Source: Polyangiaceae bacterium
GTDB taxonomy: Bacteria > Myxococcota_A > Polyangia > Polyangiales > Polyangiaceae
Direction: 5' to 3'
Assembly: GCA_025937835.1 (NCBI GenBank)
Contig: JAICQO010000012.1
Coordinates: 39,537 to 103,536 of the forward strand
DNA: 64,000 nucleotides
Position 1 is the first letter of the stretch, and each line of letters starts with the position of its first letter. Under the pieces are notes generated by a model, which worked only from the letters and a program-made list of their open reading frames with translations, did no database searches and had not been told where the DNA came from. Of this stretch, positions 24,600 through 33,562 are shown piece after piece. Made by a program: the position numbers and the translations under genes.

Positions 24600-26168
24600 T
24601 CAGGAAGGTGACGCTGCCGGCGCTGCCGAACGCCGCCGCGAGCCCGACCAACGCCAGGCGCCGACCTTGACGGCGAGCTTTCCCACCAGCGCGAGCAGCG
24701 GGCAGATCAGGCAGATCGCTACCCACGAGCCGAGGCCCATGTCGCCGTAGCAATGCAGCATGTAGATGACCAGCGCGCAGAAGGTGGTGAGCGCGGCCGT
24801 GCGGTCGTCCCTCTCGCGGGCGACGTAGAACGTCCGCGCAGACAGGTAGCAGCCCACGAGCAGGATCATCCACAGCATCGTGAACCCGACGTAGCCCGTA
24901 TAGGCCCACAGCCCAACCACGCTGTTGTGCGGCACGTACGGCTCGAGCTCGTAGTGCGCCGTGATGTCGGGCATCGGCTGAATCATGTCGAACGGGTGCC
25001 CGAAGCCGGTCCCGGTCAGGGGCGTGCGCCGGAAGGTCATCACCAGGTTGAAGTTTTCGAGATCGCGCCACAGCGTCGAGCCGTCCGACTTCGAATCCAC
25101 CATCGAGCGGACCGTGGCGACGGGTGCGAACACACTCGAGCTGGAGTTCCAGCCGGCGGCCAGGTACCCGAGCACGATGGGCAAGGAGTACAGCACCCTG
25201 CGGATCAGCTTCACCTTGAAGCTCGACCAGGGCGTCATCACGAACACGAACGCGAGCGCGACCGCGATCTGCACCCAGACCAGGCGCCGCTCGTTTTCGA
25301 CCATGCCGACGATCAACAGCAACAGGATCAGCACCAGCCGGAACCGCTCGCGCCGGTTGGTACCGTGCATCAAGCGGATCACCACCAGGCACGTGACGGT
25401 GCCGAACAGCATCGAGTCGGAGTGGGAGGTCGCGTACTCTTCCAGCGGGAATTGCTCGCGCAGCCACAGCGCCATCACCGACCGCAAGCACGCGATCACG
25501 ATCAGCATCGCGAAGTAGGGCTTGAACTGGCGCGGGCTCGGGAACGCCGCCTGGAACAGCAGAAACATCAACGGTAGGTACAGATTCCGCTGCACCTGCC
25601 AGAGCGAGAACCGGAAGCTGCCGCCCGTCGCGAGCCCCAGCAACCAGGCCATCGCGATCCCGGCGAGACACACCCACGCGGCCACCAGCAGCGGGATCGG
25701 CGTCGGCGTGTAGTCGTCGCGATCCAGCTTCGAGCGGGTGGCTCGGCGGTAGCCGTGCAGCAAGAATGCGCCGACGATGAACAGGTCGAGGCCCGTGATG
25801 ATCAGCCCGCTACCGGGGATCACGTGCTTCAGCTGCGCGGTCAAAAGCTCGGAGACCAGGTGCAGCGGTGACTGGTATTTGCCCCCCGCGAACGGTTCGG
25901 CCGGCGTATCCAGCGTGAAGATCACGGCGAAGATGAACATCACCGGATAGCGGAGCGGCAGCTTGGCCACCGCATAGACGACCAGCACCAGGATGCTCGG
26001 CGCCAAACCGACCACGATGTTCCCGTTCGTCACGAAGATCGCCGCGAGGGTCATCAGCGACAGCAAGGCCACGCCGACGCCCAGCCACCATCGAAACCGC
26101 CGATCCGCGCGGCTGAGCACGGGCTGCGGCGCACCTCCTGAGAACGGCGGCAGCTCGGACGAGGTCAA
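24600..26168 (-). CDS. O-antigen ligase/polymerase-like polytopic membrane protein
   Basis: A 522-aa inner-membrane protein with about 11-12 hydrophobic helices. The large periplasmic loop carries LTGTGFGHPF and YVPHNSVVGLWAYTGYVG, the signature region of the Wzy/WaaL (O-antigen ligase) superfamily, including the PHN motif. NERRLVWVQ earlier is also typical. It either polymerises lipid-linked oligosaccharide repeats or ligates them to an acceptor; sequence alone does not decide. It is transcribed like the GT4 gene, with a small convergent gene between them. Confidence 0.87.
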   Translation of the reverse strand: MTSSELPPFSGGAPQPVLSRADRRFRWWLGVGVALLSLMTLAAIFVTNGNIVVGLAPSILVLVVYAVAKLPLRYPVMFIFAVIFTLDTPAEPFAGGKYQSPLHLVSELLTAQLKHVIPGSGLIITGLDLFIVGAFLLHGYRRATRSKLDRDDYTPTPIPLLVAAWVCLAGIAMAWLLGLATGGSFRFSLWQVQRNLYLPLMFLLFQAAFPSPRQFKPYFAMLIVIACLRSVMALWLREQFPLEEYATSHSDSMLFGTVTCLVVIRLMHGTNRRERFRLVLILLLLIVGMVENERRLVWVQIAVALAFVFVMTPWSSFKVKLIRRVLYSLPIVLGYLAAGWNSSSSVFAPVATVRSMVDSKSDGSTLWRDLENFNLVMTFRRTPLTGTGFGHPFDMIQPMPDITAHYELEPYVPHNSVVGLWAYTGYVGFTMLWMILLVGCYLSARTFYVARERDDRTAALTTFCALVIYMLHCYGDMGLGSWVAICLICPLLALVGKLAVKVGAWRWSGSRRRSAAPAASPS

Positions 26169-27129
26169 GCGGGTCTCTCGAGGACGGAAAGGCCCAACCT
26201 AGCATCCTGTTCCAGCTGCGACGACCCCCGCTCCCAAGGGGACCGAACCAGCCGAAACAGCGTCGGAAACAGCACGCGAAACACGGGAGGCTCGCCGAGC
26301 TGCCAGCCGGCGGGGCCATGCCCAGAACCTTATGGCGTGGTGGAAGCTAAGACGCCGGGGATGGCCGGCGGGCTGAATTGCTCGATGCCGGGAGCCCGTG
26401 CTAACCCCTGGCTCCAAATGGGCTTCCCGTGCTTTCGCGCTGACCGCCGAACACCAGGGCACGCTCGACTCCGATGACCAACGCGGCATCCGGGCTCGCG
26501 GTCGTGGTCTGCGAAGACCGCTTCGACGAGGTCGTCGGCGTCAACGTGCTGCTGGCGAGCTCCGCGAACCACGCGCCGGAGAAGCAGCTCATGGACATGG
26601 CGTCCGGAACCGACGTCGCGCGCGCGACGCTCCAGAGTCGGAGTCGAGGAGCGCGAGTGTGGAAGCGCGCATTGCGCTCTTTTCGAACCTACGTTCGGGC
26701 ACGAAAGGCACTGAAAGCTGCGGCTCTTGCGCGCGAGTGGCGATTGCGAACTCGCCCCAACGTCTTCGCGGGATACGCCTGAACCGTGTTGTTTCGTTCA
26801 ACTAAGCTCTTTTTTTCCGCCGCAGAACGGAAATTCCGGAGGCGATTAGTCGTTTTCTCGGCGAGCACTGGACGAATCGATTTTGCCGCCCAATCTCGCT
26901 GAGTTGAGTGTTCCGTGGTGACGACAGCGTGCAAGCGCCCGAAACAGAAGCTCGCGTAGAAGCGCTGAAAAGGCTTCACGAAGTGGATCTCGCACGGTGT
27001 CCTCCCACGTGGGTTCTCGGGTGTGTGTCGCACTCATGATCGCCGCCACGCGTCCCTTAAGCCGCCAGGCTGATTGCCGTCTGCACACCACACAACCGAG
27101 CCTTCCCCGAGGCTTGTCGAGGGTTAGAC
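26169..27129. other. 961-bp region with no confident gene
   Basis: Apart from repeat copy B (26317-26368), this stretch holds no gene I can support. A plus-strand frame at 26474-26782 starts with gene-like codons (GLAVVVCEDRFDEVVGVNVLL, then LASSANHAPEKQ) but degrades into Arg-rich, mixed-codon sequence by about 26640, suggesting a gene remnant. From about 26640 to 27129 the DNA is less GC-biased and has a T-rich run near 26810, fitting a promoter region for the DUF1592 gene. Confidence 0.45.
26317..26368. repeat. Repeat element, copy B
   Basis: CATGCCCAGAACCTTA (26317-26332) is followed 3 bp later by CGTGGTGGAAGCTAA and a CCGGGGATGGC block, matching the two separated blocks of copy A in the same order and orientation. 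The copies bracket the glycosyltransferase/O-antigen ligase segment. Confidence 0.65.
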
Positions 27130-29028
27130 ATGAATGATAGCGTCATCCCCACTATGACCGCACGTTTGGGTACGGTGTTAGCGTTGTTGACCCTTGCCTC
27201 GTGCTCGGGCGGTGGAGGGTCGGACGAGACACCCGACGGCGGCGCGGGTATGCCGGGGGTCGGTAGCGGCGACGCACCGGGCACAGTCGCTGGCAACGGC
27301 AGTGGCAGCGGCAGCGGCAGCGGCACCGTCGGCGGCAACGGGAACCCGGGCGCCGGCAGCGGCTCCGGGGCGACCGGAAACGGCGGCAGCGGAAGTGGCG
27401 CAGCCCCGGCAAACGGCGGCGGCGATCCGCTGGGAACCGGCGGCACGCTGGTCGATCCCGGGCCTCCGCCCGAGCCGCTTCCCAGGGACGATCAAGGCCG
27501 CGTGGTCTGCGAGGGCACGACCGGGGTTACGGCGCAGCTGCGCCGCATGACCGCGCCGGAATACGCCAACATCGTGCGTGACGTGTTCGGCATCTCGGCG
27601 AGCCAGCAGTATCCCGGCTCGTACGGTGTCTCCGCCAGCGGCTACTCGACCGAGCCCGCGCTCACCTCGATCAGCGAGCAAGGCGTCGAGCTCGTGATGT
27701 ACGCGGCGGAGGAAATCGCCCGCGAGATCCCGGCGCGGCTGCCGGAGCTCTTGCCTTGCTCCGTCTCGAACGCCAACGACAACTGCGCGGTCACCTACCT
27801 CGATACGGTCGGCCGTCGCGCGTTCCGCCGCACCATGGTGCCCGAGGAGCGCGACAATCTGCTCGCCACCTACGCCGCGCAGCGCTCGAGCGGCGCGTCG
27901 TTCGCGGACGCGGTCGCGGTCATGACCGCGCACCTGCTGCAAATGCCCGGCTTCCTCTACGTGATGGAGATGGAGTCCGAGTCCGGGGAGGACCGCCTGC
28001 TCACCGGCGTCGAGCTCGCGACCCGCCTCGCGCTCCACTTCTGGAACTCCGTGCCCGACGATCGCCTGCTCGATCTGGCGGATCGCGGCGAGCTGTCCAC
28101 ACGGGAGCAAGTCGAGGCCGAGGTCGACCGCTTGTTCGAAGACCCGCGGAGCAACCGCGGTTTCGCGCGGTTCCTGCGTGAGTGGACGCACACCACCCAG
28201 CTCTTGCCGCCGAGCAAGGATCCCTCGGCGTTCCCGTTCCTCGATGACGGCGTGGCCGCGTCGGTGAACGAGTCCTTCGATCGCTTCGTCACCGACCAGA
28301 TGCGCACCGGCACGGTCACGAGCCTGCTCACTTCGAACCAGGCCTACGTGAACCAGGACGTGGCGCCGATCCTCGGCGTCAGCGCGTCGGGCAGCGGCTG
28401 GACCCAGACCGAGCTCGATGGCAGCCGCTACGCCGGCATCATGACGCAGCCGGCGATGATGGCAGCGCTGTCTCACGCCACCGAGCCTTCCTACGTCTTC
28501 CGCGGCAAGTTCATCCTGAAGCGGCTTTTGTGCGTGAACATCGGCGCCCCGCCGGCCAACGCCATGAGCGCCTTCGCCGAGCTCGAAAAGCCGGCGAACC
28601 CGACGGCTAAGGAGCTCTCCGCCATCGTCGCTACCCGCGGTGAATGCGCGGGTTGCCACGGCCTGATGGACCCGGGCGGCCTCGCCTTCGAGCACTTCGA
28701 CGCGATGGGCCAGTATCGCGAGCAGTACCCGAGCGGTAAAGCGATCGACACCACGGGCACGATGAACCCCATCGTCGCCGACGCCTTCGACTTCGAAGGG
28801 CCCAGCGACTTGATGGAGAACCTCGCTTCGCTGCCGGCCACGCGCCAGTGCTTCGCGCAGCAGGTCTTCCGCTACACGATGTCGAGACTCAACGACCCGA
28901 ACATCCTGAGCGACGCCTGCACCGTCCAGGCGATCGACGATCAGCTCGTGGCCTCCGATGGCCGGCTGGACAGCGCATTCCGCGCCGTGGCCACGACGGA
29001 CGCCTTCCGTTATCGGAGAGGAGAATGA
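27130..29028 (+). CDS. DUF1592/DUF1588/DUF1585-type lipoprotein
   Basis: A 632-aa lipoprotein. The signal ends LTLASC; ATG 27130 has GAGG upstream, while ATG 27154 would give a more compact signal. A Gly-Ser-Asn-rich linker covers about residues 25-115. The conserved body begins LRRMTAPEYANIVRDVFG (DUF1587/1595-like). It then shows GRRAFRRTMVPEE, ELATRLALHFWNSVPDDRLLDLA and the DUF1592 region. CAGCHGLMDPGGLAFEHFD (DUF1588) carries a cytochrome-like CxxCH, and a DUF1585 tail ends the protein. Family members occur widely in Planctomycetes and myxobacteria beside DUF1552 proteins. The function is unproven; a surface-exposed oxidative role is suspected. The stop overlaps the next start. Confidence 0.92.
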   Translation: MNDSVIPTMTARLGTVLALLTLASCSGGGGSDETPDGGAGMPGVGSGDAPGTVAGNGSGSGSGSGTVGGNGNPGAGSGSGATGNGGSGSGAAPANGGGDPLGTGGTLVDPGPPPEPLPRDDQGRVVCEGTTGVTAQLRRMTAPEYANIVRDVFGISASQQYPGSYGVSASGYSTEPALTSISEQGVELVMYAAEEIAREIPARLPELLPCSVSNANDNCAVTYLDTVGRRAFRRTMVPEERDNLLATYAAQRSSGASFADAVAVMTAHLLQMPGFLYVMEMESESGEDRLLTGVELATRLALHFWNSVPDDRLLDLADRGELSTREQVEAEVDRLFEDPRSNRGFARFLREWTHTTQLLPPSKDPSAFPFLDDGVAASVNESFDRFVTDQMRTGTVTSLLTSNQAYVNQDVAPILGVSASGSGWTQTELDGSRYAGIMTQPAMMAALSHATEPSYVFRGKFILKRLLCVNIGAPPANAMSAFAELEKPANPTAKELSAIVATRGECAGCHGLMDPGGLAFEHFDAMGQYREQYPSGKAIDTTGTMNPIVADAFDFEGPSDLMENLASLPATRQCFAQQVFRYTMSRLNDPNILSDACTVQAIDDQLVASDGRLDSAFRAVATTDAFRYRRGE

Positions 29029-30581
29029 GCATGCGTTCCAATTCCCGCCGCCTACAACAGATCGACCGACGTCGATTCCTGCTCGGCGCCGGTGGCGCGG
29101 CCCTGGCCCTGCCGATGCTCGAGATGCACTCTCGGGTGGCGCGCGGTCAGAGCGTGGCGCCTCCGAAGCGGCTCGTCTTGGTCATGCACAGCCACGGCCG
29201 CTGCGCCGGCGGGCGCCACTCCGGGAGCGGCTTTTCGGACATCTGGTCGCCGCGCTCGAACACCGGCGCGCTGCCCGCCGAAATGTCGCCGCTGCTCGCG
29301 GCGCTCGCGCCGATCCGCGACGAGATCGTCACGGTGGACGGCGTGGACAACGTCGTCCGTCACATGACGCAGGATCCGGACGGTCATTTGCCGAACGAGC
29401 AGACCATCCTCACCTGCCAGCTGCCGAAGGCGGACAAGACCGCGGGCGGCGCTTCGTTCGACTACATCGCCGGCGAGCGGCTGCGAGGTTCCCCGGCGCA
29501 GCGCGGCGCTCTGGTGTTTCCGGCCACGCCGATGGACGCGGACTGGCGCTACACGACGGGCCATTTCTGGGGTGTCGGCGGCACACGCCCGACCCTCGCG
29601 AACTCGAACCCGGCCAAGGCCATCGCCGAGCTGTTCGGTGGAACGGGCGCGGCCGCACCGTCGCCCGGCCCCGAGCCGGAGCCCATGGCCAACGCCACGC
29701 TCGCGGACCGGCTGGTTGCGAGCCGCCGCAGCATCCTCGACGGCGTGACCGGCAGCTTCCAGAGCTTCCGCGCCCTCGTCGGCGCGAGCGACCGCGCCCG
29801 CCTCGATCAGCACATCGACTTCATCCGCACGCTCGAGACCCGGCTCGGGGGCGGCAGCGGCGGCGGCCCGGGGCCTCTCCCGATCGGCGATAGCTGCGCG
29901 GTGCCGTCCGCCTCGGCGGTTCCATCGTACACGCAGTCGCAGGCTTCGCGCGCCGCGCTCGATGCCGAGATCGTGCCGTACACGATCGAGAACATGGTGA
30001 TGTCCCTGGCATGCGACATCACTCGCGTCGCCAGCCTGCACCACTATGTTCAGTACGATCCGATCTTCAGCAGCGAGTTCTCGGGCGGCTCGCCGTTCGT
30101 GAGCGCGAACTGGCACGCTGCCATCCACGATACGCCCGAGGTGACGATGGCCGGACAGCCGGCGATCACCCAGGCCTACCAGATGTACGGCAAGCTCTTC
30201 ACGCGCCTCGTTCAGCGCCTCGGTGAGGTCACGGACGTGGACGGCTCGCGCCTGCTCGACAACACGTTGGTCGTGTGGATGAGCGACATGGGTTACGGCG
30301 CCACGCACGGCTCGCTGAACATTCCGATCGTCATGGCCGGGATGAAGTCGGCGTTCGCCAACGGCCAGGGCCGGCACCTCGTGTGCTCGGAGCGGCGCAC
30401 CACCGGTGATTTCTTCGCGCAGGTCTTGCGGATGTTGGGGCAAGACGACACGACCTTCGGGCTCACGGGCACGCTTGGCAGCACCGGTCTGTCGTCGGCC
30501 GCGGCGCTCCTCGCTCCGGCGGACTTCCCGGACTACATCGTTCCTTCGCTGAACCTGCATCAGGGCGAGCTCGACCTCTAG
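29025..30581 (+). CDS. DUF1552 Tat-exported protein
   Basis: A 518-aa protein with a Tat signal (IDRRRFLLGAGGAALALPM). The body matches DUF1552: RLVLVMHSHGRCAGG, TVDGVDNVVRHM, SLACDITRVASLHHYVQYD and LVVWMSDMGYGATH. This is a sulfatase/alkaline-phosphatase-like fold without a clear catalytic Ser/Cys that I can see. ATG 29025 overlaps the DUF1592 stop (ATGA) and follows a GGAGAGG site, so the upstream open frame is discounted. DUF1592 and DUF1552 genes are a standard pair and are expected to work together in the periplasm or at the surface. Confidence 0.92.
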   Translation: MSMRSNSRRLQQIDRRRFLLGAGGAALALPMLEMHSRVARGQSVAPPKRLVLVMHSHGRCAGGRHSGSGFSDIWSPRSNTGALPAEMSPLLAALAPIRDEIVTVDGVDNVVRHMTQDPDGHLPNEQTILTCQLPKADKTAGGASFDYIAGERLRGSPAQRGALVFPATPMDADWRYTTGHFWGVGGTRPTLANSNPAKAIAELFGGTGAAAPSPGPEPEPMANATLADRLVASRRSILDGVTGSFQSFRALVGASDRARLDQHIDFIRTLETRLGGGSGGGPGPLPIGDSCAVPSASAVPSYTQSQASRAALDAEIVPYTIENMVMSLACDITRVASLHHYVQYDPIFSSEFSGGSPFVSANWHAAIHDTPEVTMAGQPAITQAYQMYGKLFTRLVQRLGEVTDVDGSRLLDNTLVVWMSDMGYGATHGSLNIPIVMAGMKSAFANGQGRHLVCSERRTTGDFFAQVLRMLGQDDTTFGLTGTLGSTGLSSAAALLAPADFPDYIVPSLNLHQGELDL

Positions 30582-30734
30582 CCGCGCGCGTCCCGGTCGA
30601 GGCACCGGCCAGCATGGGCCCCACGGCCCGGCCCGACCGAGGACGGCGGCGGCTGTGGCCACGAGCCGCCCGCGAAATGGTGTATGCTCGCGAGCTGAGT
30701 TGCGGCCGTAGGGCGGCGGCTCGAGGATCGAAAG

Positions 30735-32294
30735 TTGTCAGCTGCTTCCCCCAGAGACGAGGGCTCCTCCGATCACGCGAGCGCGGAAATCATCGATTTC
30801 GGTGCGATTCGCGACTGGCTCGTGTTTGCCGTGTCGGCGATCCGGCAGCGCAAGGGCCTGGTGTTGTTGGTCTCGGTCTGCATCGTCGGCCTGGCCACGG
30901 TCGTAGTGACGGCGGTCCCGAAGACCTATCGGGTGAGTTGCAGGCTGCTCGCGCAGCGAAACACGGTGCTGCAGCTCCGCGGCGACACCGGCAGCGGTGA
31001 GTCGGCGCCCACGCGAGCCGCGGCCGACCTCGTGCTGCGGCGCGAGAACCTCTTGAACCTCGTCAAGCAGACCGATCTGGTCAGGGCCTGGCGAGAGAAC
31101 CGCAACTGGCTTTTGCGCATCAAGGATCGCGTGACCAGCCTGACGGCGAAGCCGCAGACCGAGAAGCAGGTGGTCGACGGGATGGCCGACACGCTCGCGT
31201 CGAAGATGCAGGTCTGGACCGACGAGACCAGCGTCACGATCCAGGTGGATTGGCGCGATCCGCTGATCGCTTACCGGTTGGTGGACGCGGCGCGCCGGAA
31301 CTTCCTCGAAGCCAAGCACGTTCAGGAAGTGTCGAGCGTCGCGGAGTCGGCCTCGATCCTCGAAGGCCACGCTGCCACGACCCGGACTCAGATCGACCAG
31401 GCCGTCGAGGAGATCCAGGCCCTCCGCGAGCGCAAGAAGAACGAAAAGAAGGAGGAGGACGCGGCTCCGCCGCCGAAGCCCTCGGCTGCTGCGGCCGCGC
31501 CTCGTCCCGCTGCTCCTCCGCCGCCCAAGCTCGATCCGGAGCAAGAGGCTCTGAAGGAGCAACACGCGCGGCGGCTCTCGGAGCTGCCGGTCGTGATCGA
31601 GAGCAAGGAGCGGAGCATCAACGAGCTCGAGGGCTTCCGGCTACGCCGCCAGGCGGAGCTCCAGGCTCGCCTCCAGGAAACGAAGGCCCAGTACACGGAC
31701 GAGCACCCGACGGTCCTCGACGCGAAGCAAGCGCTGCAGGCCGCTTCCCAGGAATCCCCGCAGGTGACGAAGCTGCGCGCAGAGCTCAAGCAGCTTCGAG
31801 GTGAATACGAGAGCTTGCGAGCGGCAACCGGCGACACCAGCAAGCCGCGCATCGGCGGCGGTGGTCGGTACACCGGCGGGACCGAGAGTCGCGGTCTCGG
31901 GGACGTGATCCGCATCGAACAGGAATCGGCCGAGGAGCGCGACCCCGAGGTCGAGTACGCGCGCGCCAAGCTGCGCTTCGCGATCTCGAACTTCCAGGGG
32001 ATGCAGGAGCAGATCCACCGCGCGCGCATCGACCTGGACACGGCTCAGGCCGCGTTCAAGTATCGCTACACGACGGTCACTCCGCCCGAGGTGCCGAGGG
32101 GACCGATCGCGCCCAAGGTTCCGTTGATCGTCTTGGCGGCGTTGATCGGCGGCCTCGTGATCGGCTCGATCGCGGCTGTCGCGCTCGAGCTCCACGAAGG
32201 GATCATTTCCGCGTCGTGGCAAATCAAGCGCGCGACCTCGCTGCCGGTCCTGGCGACCATGCGCACGCCGGAGTTGCCGCGCCACTCGCCGTAG
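30735..32294 (+). CDS. Wzz/GumC-type polysaccharide chain-length protein without kinase domain
   Basis: A 519-aa inner-membrane protein with a helix near the N-terminus (GLVLLVSVCIVGLATVVVTAV, about residues 36-56) and another near the C-terminus (IVLAALIGGLVIGSIAAVAL). Between them is a Wzz-like domain (KTYRVSCRLLAQ) and long coiled coils. These are broken by an Ala/Pro linker (about residues 235-260), and DEHPTVLDAKQALQ is typical of GumC/Wzc periplasmic regions. After the last helix only about 35 cytoplasmic residues remain, so the BY-kinase half of Wzc-like proteins is absent. It begins at TTG 30735. It presumably sets polymer length and pairs with a separate kinase-like partner. Confidence 0.9.
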   Translation: MSAASPRDEGSSDHASAEIIDFGAIRDWLVFAVSAIRQRKGLVLLVSVCIVGLATVVVTAVPKTYRVSCRLLAQRNTVLQLRGDTGSGESAPTRAAADLVLRRENLLNLVKQTDLVRAWRENRNWLLRIKDRVTSLTAKPQTEKQVVDGMADTLASKMQVWTDETSVTIQVDWRDPLIAYRLVDAARRNFLEAKHVQEVSSVAESASILEGHAATTRTQIDQAVEEIQALRERKKNEKKEEDAAPPPKPSAAAAAPRPAAPPPPKLDPEQEALKEQHARRLSELPVVIESKERSINELEGFRLRRQAELQARLQETKAQYTDEHPTVLDAKQALQAASQESPQVTKLRAELKQLRGEYESLRAATGDTSKPRIGGGGRYTGGTESRGLGDVIRIEQESAEERDPEVEYARAKLRFAISNFQGMQEQIHRARIDLDTAQAAFKYRYTTVTPPEVPRGPIAPKVPLIVLAALIGGLVIGSIAAVALELHEGIISASWQIKRATSLPVLATMRTPELPRHSP

Positions 32295-32362
32295 CCCGGG
32301 TCGGCGTCGAGCCGTGATATGAGGGAAGCCCTGCGCGCTCGTCGAGCGGCAGGGCCGACGCC

Positions 32363-33562
32363 ATGAACATCCTCTTCGTGACGCCCTACCTTCCGTCCCC
32401 TCCGCAGTTCGGCGCGCAGCGCCGGCTCGAAGGGCTGATGCGCGGGCTCGCCGCGCGCCACCGCGTCTCGCTGTTGTCGTACACCACCGTCGGCTCCGAC
32501 GGGCAGGCCGCGACCCGCGAATATTGCCACGAGCTCAGGACGGTGAACCACGACGTGCTGAAGCTCGGGCTCGGCAACAAGCGCCTGGCGCAGCTGCGCT
32601 CGCTGGCGTCGCGCGGCAGCTTCGAGCGTATGCTGTACCTGCGGCGGGAATTCCAGGCGGAGCTCGACCGCATGATGAGCACGGGCGAGTACGACGTCGT
32701 GCAGGTCGAGTTCGCGCAGATGGGGATTCATCGCCTGCCGCGCCGCCCCAAGCGCAAGTGCTGCTTCGTGCTCGACGAGCACAACATCGAGTACGACATC
32801 GTCAAGCGCACGGCGGAAGGGCAGGGCAGCCTGGTGCGGACGCTGTACAGCGCGGTGAACTGGCGCAAGCTCCGGAGCGAAGAGCTCGACGCCTGGCGTC
32901 GTTTCGACGGCGTCGCGCTGACCTCGGCTCGCGACGAAGAGTTCGTGAAGCGTGAAGCGCCGAAGACACCTACCGCCGTCGTGCCGAACGCGGTGGACCT
33001 CGACGGGTTTCGGCCGGGCAGCGCGCCGCTCGAGCCGGAGACTTTGGTGTTCCTCGGGGCGATGGATTACCACCCCAACATCGAAGGCATGGCCTTCTTT
33101 CTCGACGAGGTGTTCCCGCTGATCTTGGCGCGGCGCCCCAACACCAAGCTGCTGGTCGTGGGCCGGAACCCCACCGAGGCACTTCTTTCGCGCCGCAGCG
33201 CCAACGTGGAATTCACGGGTCTCGTAGACGATCCAAGGCCTTACGTCGCACGCGCCACCGCGATGATCGTGCCGCTGCGTCTCGGCGGCGGAACCCGCTT
33301 CAAGATCGTCGAGGCGATGGCGCAAGGCAAGGCCATCGTCTCCACGCGCATCGGCGCGGAGGGGTTGGACGTCAGCCACGAGCAGAACATCCTGCTCGGC
33401 GACACCCCACAAGAGTTCGCGTCGCAGACCGAGCGCTTGCTCGCAGACCCGGCGCTCGGCGCGCGCCTCGGCAAGGCAGCGCGCGAGCTGGCCGAGCGCC
33501 AGTATGGCTGGTCGGCGGCGATCGACATCCTCGAAGCCTTTTACAAGCGCTTGCTGGGCTAG
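32363..33562 (+). CDS. Family 4 glycosyltransferase
   Basis: A 399-aa GT-B enzyme. It begins MNILFVTPYLPSPPQFGAQR, and the Gly-rich acceptor loop follows the first strand. The donor side shows LVFLGAMDYHPNIEGM and LLVVGRNPTEAL. It ends with GGGTRFKIVEAMAQGKAIVSTRIGAEGLD, read here as two blocks, GGGTRFKIVEAMAQGK and AIVSTRIGAEGLDV. This pattern is common in exopolysaccharide clusters for GT4 transferases with SLAV-type domain order. It follows the Wzz-type gene by 68 bp on the same strand and is convergent with the GH9 gene, whose stop overlaps by 4 bp. Confidence 0.9.
   Translation: MNILFVTPYLPSPPQFGAQRRLEGLMRGLAARHRVSLLSYTTVGSDGQAATREYCHELRTVNHDVLKLGLGNKRLAQLRSLASRGSFERMLYLRREFQAELDRMMSTGEYDVVQVEFAQMGIHRLPRRPKRKCCFVLDEHNIEYDIVKRTAEGQGSLVRTLYSAVNWRKLRSEELDAWRRFDGVALTSARDEEFVKREAPKTPTAVVPNAVDLDGFRPGSAPLEPETLVFLGAMDYHPNIEGMAFFLDEVFPLILARRPNTKLLVVGRNPTEALLSRRSANVEFTGLVDDPRPYVARATAMIVPLRLGGGTRFKIVEAMAQGKAIVSTRIGAEGLDVSHEQNILLGDTPQEFASQTERLLADPALGARLGKAARELAERQYGWSAAIDILEAFYKRLLG

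Noticed and set aside
26401..26598. Minus-strand frame with high GC at third positions
   Set aside because: Ser/Thr/Lys-rich antisense-type composition; the plus-strand frame opposite looks more protein-like, though itself only a remnant.
26846..27091. 81-codon minus-strand frame before the DUF1592 gene
   Set aside because: Third-position GC is only about half, unlike every real gene in the window, and no motif is visible.
27178..28695. 505-codon minus-strand frame opposite the DUF1592 gene
   Set aside because: Composition dominated by Arg/Ala/His; the plus strand encodes a recognised family with CxxCH and a signal peptide.
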